From positions 24,638 through 88,637 of the forward strand of contig DATMNI010000182.1 of assembly GCA_035570275.1 (NCBI GenBank): a stretch of 64,000 bases of DNA, read 5' to 3'. Source of the DNA: DATMNI01 sp035570275 (GTDB lineage: Bacteria; Acidobacteriota; Terriglobia; Bryobacterales; Bryobacteraceae). The notes under the pieces are model-generated. The model worked only from the letters and a program-made list of their open reading frames with translations, did no database searches and had not been told where the DNA came from. Position numbers and translations under genes: made by a program. How positions within the stretch are numbered: position 1 is the stretch's first letter; the number at the start of each line of letters is the position of its first letter. This document shows positions 17,918 through 25,810 of the stretch, in pieces.

Positions 17918-18678
17918 GCCGACACGACGTCCAGAATCCGCCGCGCGATGGAGTCGGTGTCGTCGGTCTGGGTGAGCTGCGCGAAGACTCCTTCCAGGGA
18001 AGATTCCGACATCACCTCCTGCAACCGGGCCACCGAGTCATGCGCCACCACATGTCCCTTGCGCAGGATCAGAACTGTGTTGCAGACCTTCTCCACCACC
18101 TCCAGCACGTGCGAGCTGTACAGCACCATTTTCTGACGCCCGGCCAGCGATTTCAGCAGGCTGCGCAGCACCATGGCGGCATTTACATCCAGCCCCGAAA
18201 AGGGCTCGTCCAGGATCAGCAATTCCGGATCGTGCAGCAGCGCGGCCAGCAGCAGGATTTTCTGCCGCATGCCTTTCGAGTAGCCGGCCAGCGGCGAGTG
18301 CCGGTCGTCCCACAGCCCGACCAGCCGCAGCAGTTCGTCCATCTTCTGTTCCAGCACCCGCCGCGTGAGGCCGCGCAGCCGGCCCACAAGCTGCAAGTAT
18401 TCGCGCCCCGTCAAATGCGGATACAGATGCGGCTCTTCGGGCACGTAGCCGAGGCGCTTCTGATAAGCCGGCAGGTTCTGCCGCACATTCTGCCCGTGGA
18501 AGAAGATATGCCCCGACGTCGGCTCCAGCAGCCCCGTCAGCATCTTCACCGTGGTGCTTTTGCCGGCGCCGTTGGGGCCGAGGTAGCCGAGAATTTCCCC
18601 CGGACGGATAGTGAAGCTGACGCCCGATACTACCGGCACGGCGCCATAGTGCTTGGTCAGAAGGCGGACTTCGAGCAT
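17914..18678 (-). CDS. ABC transporter ATP-binding protein
   Basis: A 254-residue nucleotide-binding subunit. Walker A is GPNGAGKST at residues 34-42, the signature region is YSKGMRQK (a variant of LSGGQ), and Walker B is LLILDEPFSGLD. The overall sequence (EILGYLGPNGAGKSTTVKML) is of the ABC-2/drug-exporter class, not the MacB/LolD class. It is the first gene of a two-gene operon with the fused permease, overlapping it by 4 bases. Confidence 0.93.
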   Translation of the reverse strand: MLEVRLLTKHYGAVPVVSGVSFTIRPGEILGYLGPNGAGKSTTVKMLTGLLEPTSGHIFFHGQNVRQNLPAYQKRLGYVPEEPHLYPHLTGREYLQLVGRLRGLTRRVLEQKMDELLRLVGLWDDRHSPLAGYSKGMRQKILLLAALLHDPELLILDEPFSGLDVNAAMVLRSLLKSLAGRQKMVLYSSHVLEVVEKVCNTVLILRKGHVVAHDSVARLQEVMSESSLEGVFAQLTQTDDTDSIARRILDVVSA

Positions 18679-18868
18679 GCAGATTTGGACACCCGCGCCT
18701 GCGAAAATGTTCCGCTGGTGGTACGTGCTCTCCGACGCCCTTCACCAGGTGATGAACCATGCCGCGCACGGCAAACTGCGCATCGAAACCGAGCGGGTCC
18801 GGCTGATGGATATAGAGGGCGCGTGGGAACGCGATCCGCACGGGAGCAGGCTCGTGGTGATCCCGTAG
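18677..18868 (+). CDS. Possible small protein, 63 aa
   Basis: A short frame (MQIWTPAPAKMFRWWYVLSD) that begins within the start codon of the divergent ABC gene. Its third codon positions are strongly G/C, as in genes of this genome, and the residues are not obviously a shadow of another frame. No ribosome site or family is recognised. It may be a 3' remnant or chance. Confidence 0.3.
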   Translation: MQIWTPAPAKMFRWWYVLSDALHQVMNHAAHGKLRIETERVRLMDIEGAWERDPHGSRLVVIP

Positions 18869-18899
18869 GCCCGACCCGAAAATCGCGCCAGCCGGCCGC

Positions 18900-19874
18900 T
18901 CAGCGCAATGTATAGGTCAGGAGAGCCCGCACATTGAACAGCCCGTCATTGGTTCGAGGCGAGGTGGGGCTTCGGTTCACCCACAGAGGACTGTAGAACG
19001 CATCCACCGTAAACGCCGCCCTCTTGGTGAGTAAATAGCTGACACCGGCGGTTCCGGAGAATGTGGCGCCGCGCGTCCATAGCCGGGTTTCATCCAGCCC
19101 CCTCACAACCGGCGCGTGGGTCTGATAAGCGGAGTCCATAAAATTGCCTCCGGCAGCTACGTGGGGCACCAACTTCGGCATGCTGGGAATTTTATACGCG
19201 AATTGAATTTCGTTCCCGGCATACCGCAGCGTGGCGACATCCGACGACCTGCCCACGCACGACGTGGCGTTTTCCGGAGATCCCGGTGCAAAGGTCCACG
19301 CGGTGTCCGAACAGGAGAAAGAGCCCTTTACCGACCCCACCTGCCCGTATCCGCGCCAGCTCAGCGTCCACCGCTCCCGCTCCAATATCGGGCGCTCCAG
19401 GCCGAACGCGAGGAGGTGCGCCGTAACGCCGAATAAATGGAACGGCGGTAGTGGGGCAGCGACCAGCGTAAGCTTCCAAGGCAGGCCGACCCTGAAGACA
19501 GGCCTGGCGAGGACAGGCGCCTTGTTGAGGTCCTGGACCGCCTTGCCGTTAAACCCGATTCGCTCTTGCCCCGTGTCCAGCGTCGGCAACCATCCCGTTT
19601 CGAATCCCACGCTGACAGACCCGATCCGGTGCCCTTCGGCCGCTTCGGGCGGCTGCAGGCCGCTTAGCAGCGATGTCGATGAGAAGTACTTGAGTCCCCA
19701 AGCCTCCGGGCGATCGAAACTCACATGGTAATTCTTACCGAAGGGGGTTATGCCTGGGATGGCTCCGCTGGCGCTTCCACCGTTCTGAGCCATGGCCGTG
19801 GCGGTAAGTACACTGGTGACTCCAACGACAACTGCAAACGTTCCCATTGCTTTACTCTTATTGAATCCGAACAT
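18900..19874 (-). CDS. Predicted outer-membrane beta-barrel protein
   Basis: A 324-residue protein with a signal peptide ending TAMAQ. The mature part has alternating hydrophobic/polar strands rich in aromatic residues (WTLSWRGYGQVGSVKG, AAFTVDAFYSPLWVN, FNVRALLTYTLR), typical of a small outer-membrane barrel. The start at 19874 is chosen because GGGGAG lies 6 bases before it. It lies 32 bases downstream of a YceI gene on the same strand and is probably cotranscribed. No named family is recognised. Confidence 0.7.
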   Translation of the reverse strand: MFGFNKSKAMGTFAVVVGVTSVLTATAMAQNGGSASGAIPGITPFGKNYHVSFDRPEAWGLKYFSSTSLLSGLQPPEAAEGHRIGSVSVGFETGWLPTLDTGQERIGFNGKAVQDLNKAPVLARPVFRVGLPWKLTLVAAPLPPFHLFGVTAHLLAFGLERPILERERWTLSWRGYGQVGSVKGSFSCSDTAWTFAPGSPENATSCVGRSSDVATLRYAGNEIQFAYKIPSMPKLVPHVAAGGNFMDSAYQTHAPVVRGLDETRLWTRGATFSGTAGVSYLLTKRAAFTVDAFYSPLWVNRSPTSPRTNDGLFNVRALLTYTLR

Positions 19875-19906
19875 AACAGGTCTCCCCAAGCGCGCCTCGA
19901 TCTTTC

Positions 19907-20500
19907 TTAGCGCGCCAATTGAATATTGAATTCGATCTGGATTTCATCCTTCACTTTTATCGAACCCCCCGCAACTTTGACGGGCTGGATGCCGAATTCC
20001 GTCTGCTTGAAACGTGAGGTCCCCACGTAATGCCCGCCTTCTTCCCGCACTTCTACCACCACTGTGCGGGTTTGCCCGTGCAGAGTAAGATTGCCGCTTA
20101 CTTTCCAGGAACCGGCGCCGGCCGGCTCCGCGCCCGTGGATCGAAAAGCGATTTCCGGATAGCGCTCGCCGTCAAGGACTTCGGGGCCCAGCATGGTGCT
20201 CTGGATCTCCGCGCGGTCCTTATCGGAAACCCCCGGGTCGCGCACCTCTAATGCCCGCGTTTGCGAGTGTAACTCGACTTGACGGGCGGTAAGATCGACC
20301 GAGCCACCGGCAATAGGCGCGGCAATCTCGTGATTGTGCCCTAGCGCGGAAAGCACGCCGGCCTTGTACACCCGCACCGTCATCACGGATTTCCCGGGAT
20401 CGATCGCGCGTTGCTGGGCGATTGCGGCAGCGGTCCATGCCAAACTTGCAACCCAAACTGCCAGCGCCCGTCTTAGTCTTGCCTTCAATTTGCGCTCCAC
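19907..20500 (-). CDS. YceI-like lipocalin-fold protein, exported
   Basis: A 197-residue protein with a signal peptide (cleavage near AAIAQ) and the YceI domain. YceI proteins are periplasmic or secreted beta-barrels that bind isoprenoid-type or other amphiphilic lipids. Motifs: the N-terminal IDPGKSVMTVRVYKAGVLSALGHNHEI, the central ERYPEIAFRST, and the C-terminal GTSRFKQTEFGI. It starts at GTG with GGAGGG 9 bases upstream. It is the first gene of a pair with the beta-barrel protein, which suggests a shared envelope or lipid-related role. Confidence 0.85.
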   Translation of the reverse strand: MERKLKARLRRALAVWVASLAWTAAAIAQQRAIDPGKSVMTVRVYKAGVLSALGHNHEIAAPIAGGSVDLTARQVELHSQTRALEVRDPGVSDKDRAEIQSTMLGPEVLDGERYPEIAFRSTGAEPAGAGSWKVSGNLTLHGQTRTVVVEVREEGGHYVGTSRFKQTEFGIQPVKVAGGSIKVKDEIQIEFNIQLAR

Positions 20501-21103
20501 AGATTACGGCCCTCCACAGATAGACTCATTCCCTGGCCGACTCCAGAGTAGCAAGCAGCCTTCGTGCCATAACGGCATTGAGGCTGTTCAAGGCTTTGTA
20601 AATTCACACTTATTCACACCTCTTTGTCCGAACCAGCACGGCAGCGGTGTCGGCTAACACCCAAGTGTCTCAGGTTAGAGTGAGGCTGAACGGCTTGGAA
20701 GCGCGCATGACTTGAGACGCAGCCGGGAAAGGAGCTAGCGGGCTGAGGAAGCGCCGTGACGACACTGTCAACGTCCCGCTCCAGCAGCACGGTTGGCGTC
20801 AGTCGCCACGGGGAGTTGCGATTCGCGCGCCGTCACAGGCCGCGGCCTGCGAATTCATCGACGCGGCGAGAAGAGCGATGCCGGGGCGCAAGCCTCCCCG
20901 CACACCGTCGCAGGCGGCCCCAAAGTGACACGTGTGTCCGTCGCGACTCCCCCGCTGTAGATATCGTTCACGGGCACTCTACCCAATTATTGCCACACTC
21001 GATGAACCCCGAGGGGTTGCTGCCGTACAACCACGGCTCCCCAACGACAGTTTTACAAGTATTGCCATGGTATGTGACATGCACGCTGTCTATAATTCGA
21101 GTG
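20501..21103. other. Intergenic stretch, no gene recognised
   Basis: About 600 bases between divergently transcribed genes. The methyltransferase frame is open through much of it, but the translated residues are Arg/Ser/Pro-rich and unlike any methyltransferase N-terminus. A pair of ATTCACAC words near 20600-20620 and the promoter-like element at 21091 are the only signals noted. Confidence 0.6.
21091..21103 (+). promoter_or_regulatory. Consensus -10 element placed for a leaderless transcript
   Basis: A perfect TATAAT at 21091-21096 lies 7 bases before the ATG of the methyltransferase gene, and no ribosome site is present. Transcription would then begin at or next to the start codon. No convincing -35 box is seen at 16-18 bases. 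Confidence 0.4.
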
Positions 21104-21868
21104 ATGATACGAGAGAACGAAATTGAGATTCTGGACCAAAATGACGTTCCCGAGGAATTAGTTGCACGGGCATACCGGGACCTCGCCAGAATCCACCGTT
21201 GGCTGGGTGACACAAATCTGATTGTGCGCGCCATTCGCGAGGATCCTCAGCCGGTGCATCGAATATTGGATGTGGGATGCGCCACCGGTCTCGTTTTGGA
21301 AGAGGTTGGGCGCAGGCTCGGGGTCGAAGTTGTTGGCGTGGACATCAATCCGCACCCCGGTATCGCCGCGTCAGTTCCGATCATTCAGGCCGACGCACTA
21401 CACGACCCGCTGCCGTTTGCCGATGTCGCGTACGCCATGCACCTCGGCCATCACCTTTGCGAACGCGATTTGGTGCGCCTCATTCGCAACGTGGGAAGAT
21501 ACTGCCGGCGATTCATTCTTCTCGACCTCGTTCGTCACCCGCTGCCGCTGGCCCTGTTCCGGGTTTTCATCGCGCCTCTCGTGTGCCCGATTGACGCCGA
21601 AGATGGGCAGCGCTCGGTACGGCGATCGTACACTCCCAGTGAGTTCCGAAGAATAACCGCTTCCGCGCTGGCGGGCGCCGCCGGCAGTTTCCGGCTTTCG
21701 GTCGCGCCGTTTTATATCCGCCAGGTAATCGATATCTCGTACGCGAATGCCGGCCGCTACCCCGGCAGCAACGTTTCCCGCCCCAAAGACAGTCAAAGAC
21801 GCGGCCGCCGGGAGGCAAGGCGCAAAGGCGAACTCTCCGCTGTGCACGCATCAAACAGTAAACTCTGA
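21104..21868 (+). CDS. SAM-dependent methyltransferase
   Basis: A 254-residue class I methyltransferase. Motif I is ILDVGCATGLVLEEVG, motif II VVGVDINPH, followed by IIQADALHDPLPFADVAYAMHLGHHL. The C-terminal part (RFILLDLVRHPLPLALFRVF) resembles methyltransferases found beside type III polyketide synthases and FAD-dependent oxidoreductases. The next gene on the same strand is such an oxidoreductase, which supports joint action in tailoring a lipid or polyketide-like product. No synthase gene is present in the window. The last 30 residues are Arg/Lys-rich and may be unstructured. The start ATG is chosen from the domain edge. Confidence 0.85.
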   Translation: MIRENEIEILDQNDVPEELVARAYRDLARIHRWLGDTNLIVRAIREDPQPVHRILDVGCATGLVLEEVGRRLGVEVVGVDINPHPGIAASVPIIQADALHDPLPFADVAYAMHLGHHLCERDLVRLIRNVGRYCRRFILLDLVRHPLPLALFRVFIAPLVCPIDAEDGQRSVRRSYTPSEFRRITASALAGAAGSFRLSVAPFYIRQVIDISYANAGRYPGSNVSRPKDSQRRGRREARRKGELSAVHASNSKL

Positions 21869-21922
21869 ACGGTAAGATTCGCGACCGGGGCGGGATTCGG
21901 TCGAGGCCCTCCGAGGCCTATC

Positions 21923-21958
21923 TGTGAGTTTATTTACTAATGTGAGTTTACTTACTAA
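21923..21958. promoter_or_regulatory. Tandem 18-bp direct repeat, operator-like
   Basis: TGTGAGTTTATTTACTAA at 21923-21940 is followed directly by TGTGAGTTTACTTACTAA at 21941-21958 (17 of 18 identical). The pair is AT-rich in a GC-rich genome and lies about 105 bases before the FAD oxidoreductase start, a position and form expected of a repressor site (TetR/MarR/HxlR type). No regulator gene is adjacent. Confidence 0.5.
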
Positions 21959-22062
21959 GCCGGGCGTTGGGTATTTGCATTGCTCTATTAAGTTCACATA
22001 GGAGGATGGATGGAAGCGAAAAGCCCGGCGCCGTTCCGAATTAGCCTTTGGAGGTGGGGGCC

Positions 22063-23085
22063 TTGCAGACCGATGTCCTGGTGATTGGCGGTGGGCCGGC
22101 CGGACTGGCGGCGGCGATCGCGGCCCGGACCAAGGGATTCGATGTCACGGTGGTCGACGCGGCGCGTCCTCCGATCGACAAAGCCTGCGGCGAAGGAATT
22201 ATGCCTGCCGGGGTGGAGGTCTTACGACGGCTGGGAGTTCGGCTTTCGGGGGGCGACGCATTCCCATTACGGGGCATCCGCTTTCTGGACTCAGGGGTCT
22301 CCGTGGAGGCACGTTTTCGATTCGGACCCGGACTCGCGCTGCGGCGGACGGGACTGCACCAGATTCTCGCCGGCCATGCATCCGATCTCGGCGTGCGTCT
22401 GCTTTGGGGCACGCTCGTCAGCGATGCTTCCCAGCTTCCCTCGTGCCGCTGGATGGTGGGCGCCGACGGACAGAACTCGCGCGTGCGCCACGCTGCCGGA
22501 CTTGACGCCGCGAGCCGGGAATCCTGGCGCTATGGATTTCGGCGGCATTACCGGGTTTCGCCATGGACCGATTTCGTCGAAGTGCACTGGGGCTCGCGCT
22601 GCCAGGTCTACGTGACGCCGGTGAGCCAGGACGAGATCGGGATTGCGCTGCTGTCGCGGGATTCCCATCTTAGACTGGATAGTGCGTTAAGCGAGTTTCC
22701 GGATTTACACGGAAGACTCCAGGGCGCCGAGGCGTCAAGTACCGAGCGCGGCGCGGTGACGGTTTCGCGCCGGCTGCGGCGCGTGTATCGCGGACACACG
22801 GTGTTGGTCGGCGACGCGTCAGGATCGGTGGATGCCATAACCGGCGAAGGATTGAGCCTCTCGTTTCATCAGGCCGTCGCGTTATCCGAGGCGCTCGGTA
22901 CCGGCGACCTGGCATCTTATCAAGCGGAACATTCGCGTCTCGCCCGGCGTCCGGCTTTGGTCGCGAGCATCCTGCTCTCGTTGGACCGTTTTCCGCCGCT
23001 CCGCCGGAGCGTGCTTAGGTTGCTAGCTTCTGAACCGCCGATTTTCGGGAAGCTCCTGACCAGATATGCGCCGGATGTGTCGTGA
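22063..23085 (+). CDS. FAD-dependent oxidoreductase (geranylgeranyl-reductase/hydroxylase type)
   Basis: A 340-residue flavoprotein. The N-terminal dinucleotide-binding motif is VLVIGGGPAGLAAAIAAR. The GADGQNSRVR motif (DG of group A flavoprotein monooxygenases) and GDASGSVDAITGEGLSLSF (GD motif) are intact. The start is taken as TTG at 22063 because GGAGG lies 8 bases upstream and the Rossmann strand begins at once; an in-frame TTG at 22048 precedes that ribosome site. The family includes reductases and hydroxylases of isoprenoid and polyketide products. It pairs with the upstream methyltransferase. Confidence 0.88.
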   Translation: MQTDVLVIGGGPAGLAAAIAARTKGFDVTVVDAARPPIDKACGEGIMPAGVEVLRRLGVRLSGGDAFPLRGIRFLDSGVSVEARFRFGPGLALRRTGLHQILAGHASDLGVRLLWGTLVSDASQLPSCRWMVGADGQNSRVRHAAGLDAASRESWRYGFRRHYRVSPWTDFVEVHWGSRCQVYVTPVSQDEIGIALLSRDSHLRLDSALSEFPDLHGRLQGAEASSTERGAVTVSRRLRRVYRGHTVLVGDASGSVDAITGEGLSLSFHQAVALSEALGTGDLASYQAEHSRLARRPALVASILLSLDRFPPLRRSVLRLLASEPPIFGKLLTRYAPDVS

Positions 23086-23504
23086 CACCAGCCGGGCTGG
23101 AGTACTGTATAACCGCAGAGCCGCAGAGACGCGAAGGAAGTCGCAGAGAAGGGGCACTAGGGTTGCCGCCGTATACGCCAACCCCGGATTGTCAATAACT
23201 AGTTTCTGTCGCGAAACTCGGTTTCCGCGCGTAAGACCGCTCCCTAACGGTCACGGCTTCTGATACGAAGTCTGGTATTGTCAACGAGGTCATCAGAGCC
23301 ACGACTTGTCGCTCGACCGTTAGGGAGTGTTTGCTTTGCTGCACGTCAGCTTCGCGACAGAAACTAACTACGACCGATGCAGAAAGCCATATCCGTTTAG
23401 GTCTTCCTCAGCGCTCTCTCTGTGTCTCAGCGCCTCTGCGGTGAAGAGCACTTTCGGTCTGAGGCAGACCCTGGCTGGTTCTTTGTGGGGAGACTCGCGA
23501 GAAG
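23086..23504. other. Gene-free stretch filled by a nested palindrome
   Basis: About 420 bases between convergent genes, without a credible gene. Nearly all of it is a set of concentric inverted repeats, described separately. Confidence 0.7.
23111..23446. repeat. Concentric inverted repeat, about 336 bp
   Basis: Three arm pairs share one centre near 23283. Outer: a degenerate ACCGCAGAG-type unit (23111-23154) against an inverted copy (23403-23446). Middle: AGTTTCTGTCGCGAA (23201-23215) against its exact complement (23351-23365). Inner: CTCCCTAACGGTC (23240-23252) against its exact complement (23315-23327). The inner sequence recurs at 24361. It could be a MITE-like or composite dispersed repeat. 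Confidence 0.75.
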
Positions 23505-24215
23505 CTAGCGATCGATGGCTCCGCCGCCCTTGTCTCCCACAGGTTTCTTCCACAGGCGAACGCCCCCAATGAACGCGTTCCGGTTGTCGCCAAGCCGGGC
23601 GCCGGGAGGCAACTTCTTGAGCTTCTTGGCGTTTCCGCCTCCCAGCACCACGTACTCGGCCCCCAAAGCAGCCTGGAGACGCTTCGCGACGTCTCTTACG
23701 CAGCGGCGCCAGTGCTTCTTACCGAAACGCTTGATTCCGCGGGCACCGACGTATCCCTCATACGTGCGCCCGTTCTTGTAGGGAAGATGTGCCAACTCCA
23801 TTGGTTCGAGAGTGCCGTCAACGATCATGGCCGAGCCTAGCCCGGCGCCCAGCCCCAGAAAAAGCATGCGGCCTCCGTCGTAGCTTCCGAGTGCCTGCAT
23901 GGCAGCGTCATTGATCACCTTGACGGGACGCCCGAATGCCTTGCCGAAATCAAATCCGACCCAACCGCCGGCGAGATTGTGAGGCTCAAGCTTGGGGCGT
24001 CCGTTGACCACGGGCCCCGGATATCCGATCGAGACGAAGTCGAACTGCCAGTCTTTGACAAGACGCTTGGTTTCGCGCGCCATTTTACTTGCCGTCATTT
24101 CGGAGCCGGAGGGAATCTTACGCTCCTCGCGTTGTCCCGTGGCCCTCACCTTGACGTGCGTCCCGCCGACATCGATCACGAGGATCTTGTTGCGTTTTTG
24201 CGCAGCGGCTGTCAC
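23505..24215 (-). CDS. ppgK: ROK-family polyphosphate glucokinase
   Basis: A 236-residue sugar kinase of the ROK/ASKHA fold, strongly resembling polyphosphate-dependent glucokinase, which phosphorylates glucose using polyphosphate or ATP. Motifs: phosphate-1 VIDVGGTHVKV, the substrate region EPHNLAGGW, INDAAMQALGSY with the catalytic Asp, GLGAGLGSAMI, the PpgK-typical KKHWRRCV and VLGGGNAKKLKKLPPGARLG, and FIGGVRLW at the C-terminus. The start is taken as GTG at 24215 with AAGGAG 5 bases upstream. It is flanked by repeats on both sides. Confidence 0.88.
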   Translation of the reverse strand: MTAAAQKRNKILVIDVGGTHVKVRATGQREERKIPSGSEMTASKMARETKRLVKDWQFDFVSIGYPGPVVNGRPKLEPHNLAGGWVGFDFGKAFGRPVKVINDAAMQALGSYDGGRMLFLGLGAGLGSAMIVDGTLEPMELAHLPYKNGRTYEGYVGARGIKRFGKKHWRRCVRDVAKRLQAALGAEYVVLGGGNAKKLKKLPPGARLGDNRNAFIGGVRLWKKPVGDKGGGAIDR

Positions 24216-24610
24216 TAGAACTCCTTCTCTGGAACACCAATTACCAGGCTCGCGGGCAAACCGGCACAGCCATTCAATGCCAAACAGCGGAATTGGCGGC
24301 AGTCCCCGCTTTTCGGCGCGATACACCGTTTCATTAATACAGTCGCGTATTTCGACGAAACCGCTCCCTAACGGTCACGGCTCTGATCGGAGCCGCGCGC
24401 GTTAGCAAGCGGTTTCCCGATACGTCGGCGTATTTCTGAAACGACCGGCGTAGTTACGTTTCGCAGCGAAGTCACAGACCGGGGCCGGATGTTCAACAGC
24501 AGCCAACCAACTCTTCCGGTCCCGCCCTGCCAAGCGCCGCCCGCTGCAATGTTACGCTACGGCGCGACGCCAATGCGGCCTGCCGGCAGGGCCGCATTAT
24601 TCTTTTCGCA
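24216..24610. other. Intergenic stretch with a long imperfect hairpin
   Basis: About 395 bases without a gene. The recognisable content is the imperfect palindrome at 24357-24416. GTTTC/GAAAC and CGTATTT words recur around it. Confidence 0.6.
24357..24416. repeat. Imperfect palindrome sharing the CTCCCTAACGGTC unit
   Basis: GAAACCGCT at 24357 pairs with AAGCGGTTTC ending at 24416. Inside, AACG pairs with CGTT and GGCTC with GAGCC. The segment ACCGCTCCCTAACGGTCACG also occurs inside the nested palindrome at 23236-23255, so both belong to one dispersed family. The two copies flank the polyphosphate glucokinase gene. Confidence 0.65.
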
Positions 24611-24772
24611 TTAGTGGATAATCCCCAGCATCCAGACTAAGAGCAGAATCAGCAATATGGTGCCTAGCCCGACACCCGCACCCCCACCGTAACCCCAACG
24701 GCTATGGCCGTAGTATCCGCCACCACCGCCTAAAACCAACACCAAAATCACAATCAGCAGTATCAATCCCAT
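24611..24772 (-). CDS. Small DUF3309-like hydrophobic protein, 53 aa
   Basis: A 53-residue protein with an N-terminal membrane helix (MGLILLIVILVLVLGGGGG), a central Gly/Tyr-rich stretch and a second helix (GLGTILLILLLVWMLGII). This matches DUF3309-type small membrane proteins, often induced by stress in soil proteobacteria and acidobacteria. GGGAG precedes the ATG. The next two minus-strand genes upstream, CsbD-like and BON-domain, belong to the same type of stress-response set. Role unknown. Confidence 0.75.
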   Translation of the reverse strand: MGLILLIVILVLVLGGGGGYYGHSRWGYGGGAGVGLGTILLILLLVWMLGIIH

Positions 24773-24817
24773 CGTCGATCTCCCTTTCTCCTGAACGTTT
24801 GAATCGTGCCTGGCTGG

Positions 24818-24997
24818 CTACTTCTCTAACACTTTTTCAACCTGGCCCACTTTCTTTTGGACCTTTCCGGCAAGGTTCTCGGCTGTGCCTTCATCCTCTA
24901 AGTCGGGATTGCCGATCGCACGGCCGGCCGCCGCTTTTACTTTGCCCTTAACTTCATGAAACGCGCCTTCGATCTGGTCTTTCGAACTTGGATTCAT
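24818..24997 (-). CDS. CsbD-family stress protein, 59 aa
   Basis: A 59-residue hydrophilic, Lys/Glu-rich helical protein typical of CsbD (general-stress protein; function unknown). It begins MNPSSKDQIEGAFHEVKGKV and contains the conserved GAFHEVKGKVKAAAGRAIGN segment and a C-terminal GKVQKKVGQVEKVL helix. AAGGAG lies 9 bases before the ATG. It sits between the DUF3309 and BON genes, all on the minus strand with short spacers, suggesting coexpression. Confidence 0.88.
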   Translation of the reverse strand: MNPSSKDQIEGAFHEVKGKVKAAAGRAIGNPDLEDEGTAENLAGKVQKKVGQVEKVLEK

Positions 24998-25082
24998 TTT
25001 GTCTTTCTCCTTTATTGGTTATGGTCGAATGTCTAAGCAGAGCAGCCGCTTACTTGTCAAGGGCTTCGTCGCTCCGGGTTGT

Positions 25083-25637
25083 TTACTCCGAGGAAGTCGC
25101 CTTTTGATTCTTGACCTGCAGTTCGTTCACTACCTGCTGCACGTTTGGAACGGAAGCCGCAACCCTTTCAGCCTCGCGGCGCTGGGATTGAGAGTCCACT
25201 TCGCCCGACAGCGTGACAACGTGGTTCTTGACGGCGTACTTTACACGATCGTGCAGCTTGCTTTGAATGAGCGCGGCGTCCAGGTTTTGCTCGATGCCTT
25301 TATCCAGATCCGAATTGATGGCTTTGGCTTCCCTTTCGGCGCCCAACGGGACCACCGCTATCTGGTCGGCCACAACTTGTCCGCTGGCGATGGATCTTGC
25401 AATGGATTCCGCTTGTGCCTTGTCGCTGTCGCCCGGGACTTGTCCGCCCAGCGTCACTACGCCCTTATCGCGATCCTGATTGACGGAAACCTTCTTAAGG
25501 CCGGCCTGATCGAGCGATCTGCGGATGTTGTCGGAAACGTCGGGTGATTTCATGGTCTGTGAGCACCCCGCAAGGACTCCAACGGCAACCATCGGCAGCC
25601 ACGCAGGCCATTGAGTGAGAGTCTTCATGTTCAACAT
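25083..25637 (-). CDS. Lipoprotein with two BON domains
   Basis: A 184-residue protein with a lipoprotein signal (lipobox LAGC, acylated Cys near residue 25) and two BON domains: about residues 33-98 (VSDNIRRSLDQAGLKKVSVN, then GVVTLGGQVP) and 110-178 (LIQSKLHDRVKYAVKNHVVTLSGEV). BON domains bind phospholipid membranes; OsmY-like members are periplasmic stress proteins. An alternative start three codons downstream is possible. It forms a minus-strand stress group with CsbD and DUF3309. Confidence 0.88.
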   Translation of the reverse strand: MLNMKTLTQWPAWLPMVAVGVLAGCSQTMKSPDVSDNIRRSLDQAGLKKVSVNQDRDKGVVTLGGQVPGDSDKAQAESIARSIASGQVVADQIAVVPLGAEREAKAINSDLDKGIEQNLDAALIQSKLHDRVKYAVKNHVVTLSGEVDSQSQRREAERVAASVPNVQQVVNELQVKNQKATSSE

Positions 25638-25810
25638 CCTTTCCTCAATTCCACCCTGCTATTGAGCAAATTTGGGACCAAACCCGAATGCTGAGAACAC
25701 AAGTTACCGGGTTTCAGAATCGTATCTAAGTGCAAGTCTTGCCGTCTGACCAGCGTAAGAAAAGCGAAGTCTGTGCTAAGTTTGGCTCCCTGAGTGCTAT
25801 CCTAAGCATC

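Noticed and set aside
20756..21103. 116-codon N-terminal extension of the methyltransferase
   Set aside because: It is Arg/Ser/Pro-rich, has no similarity to the family, and is followed by a -10 element right at the chosen ATG.
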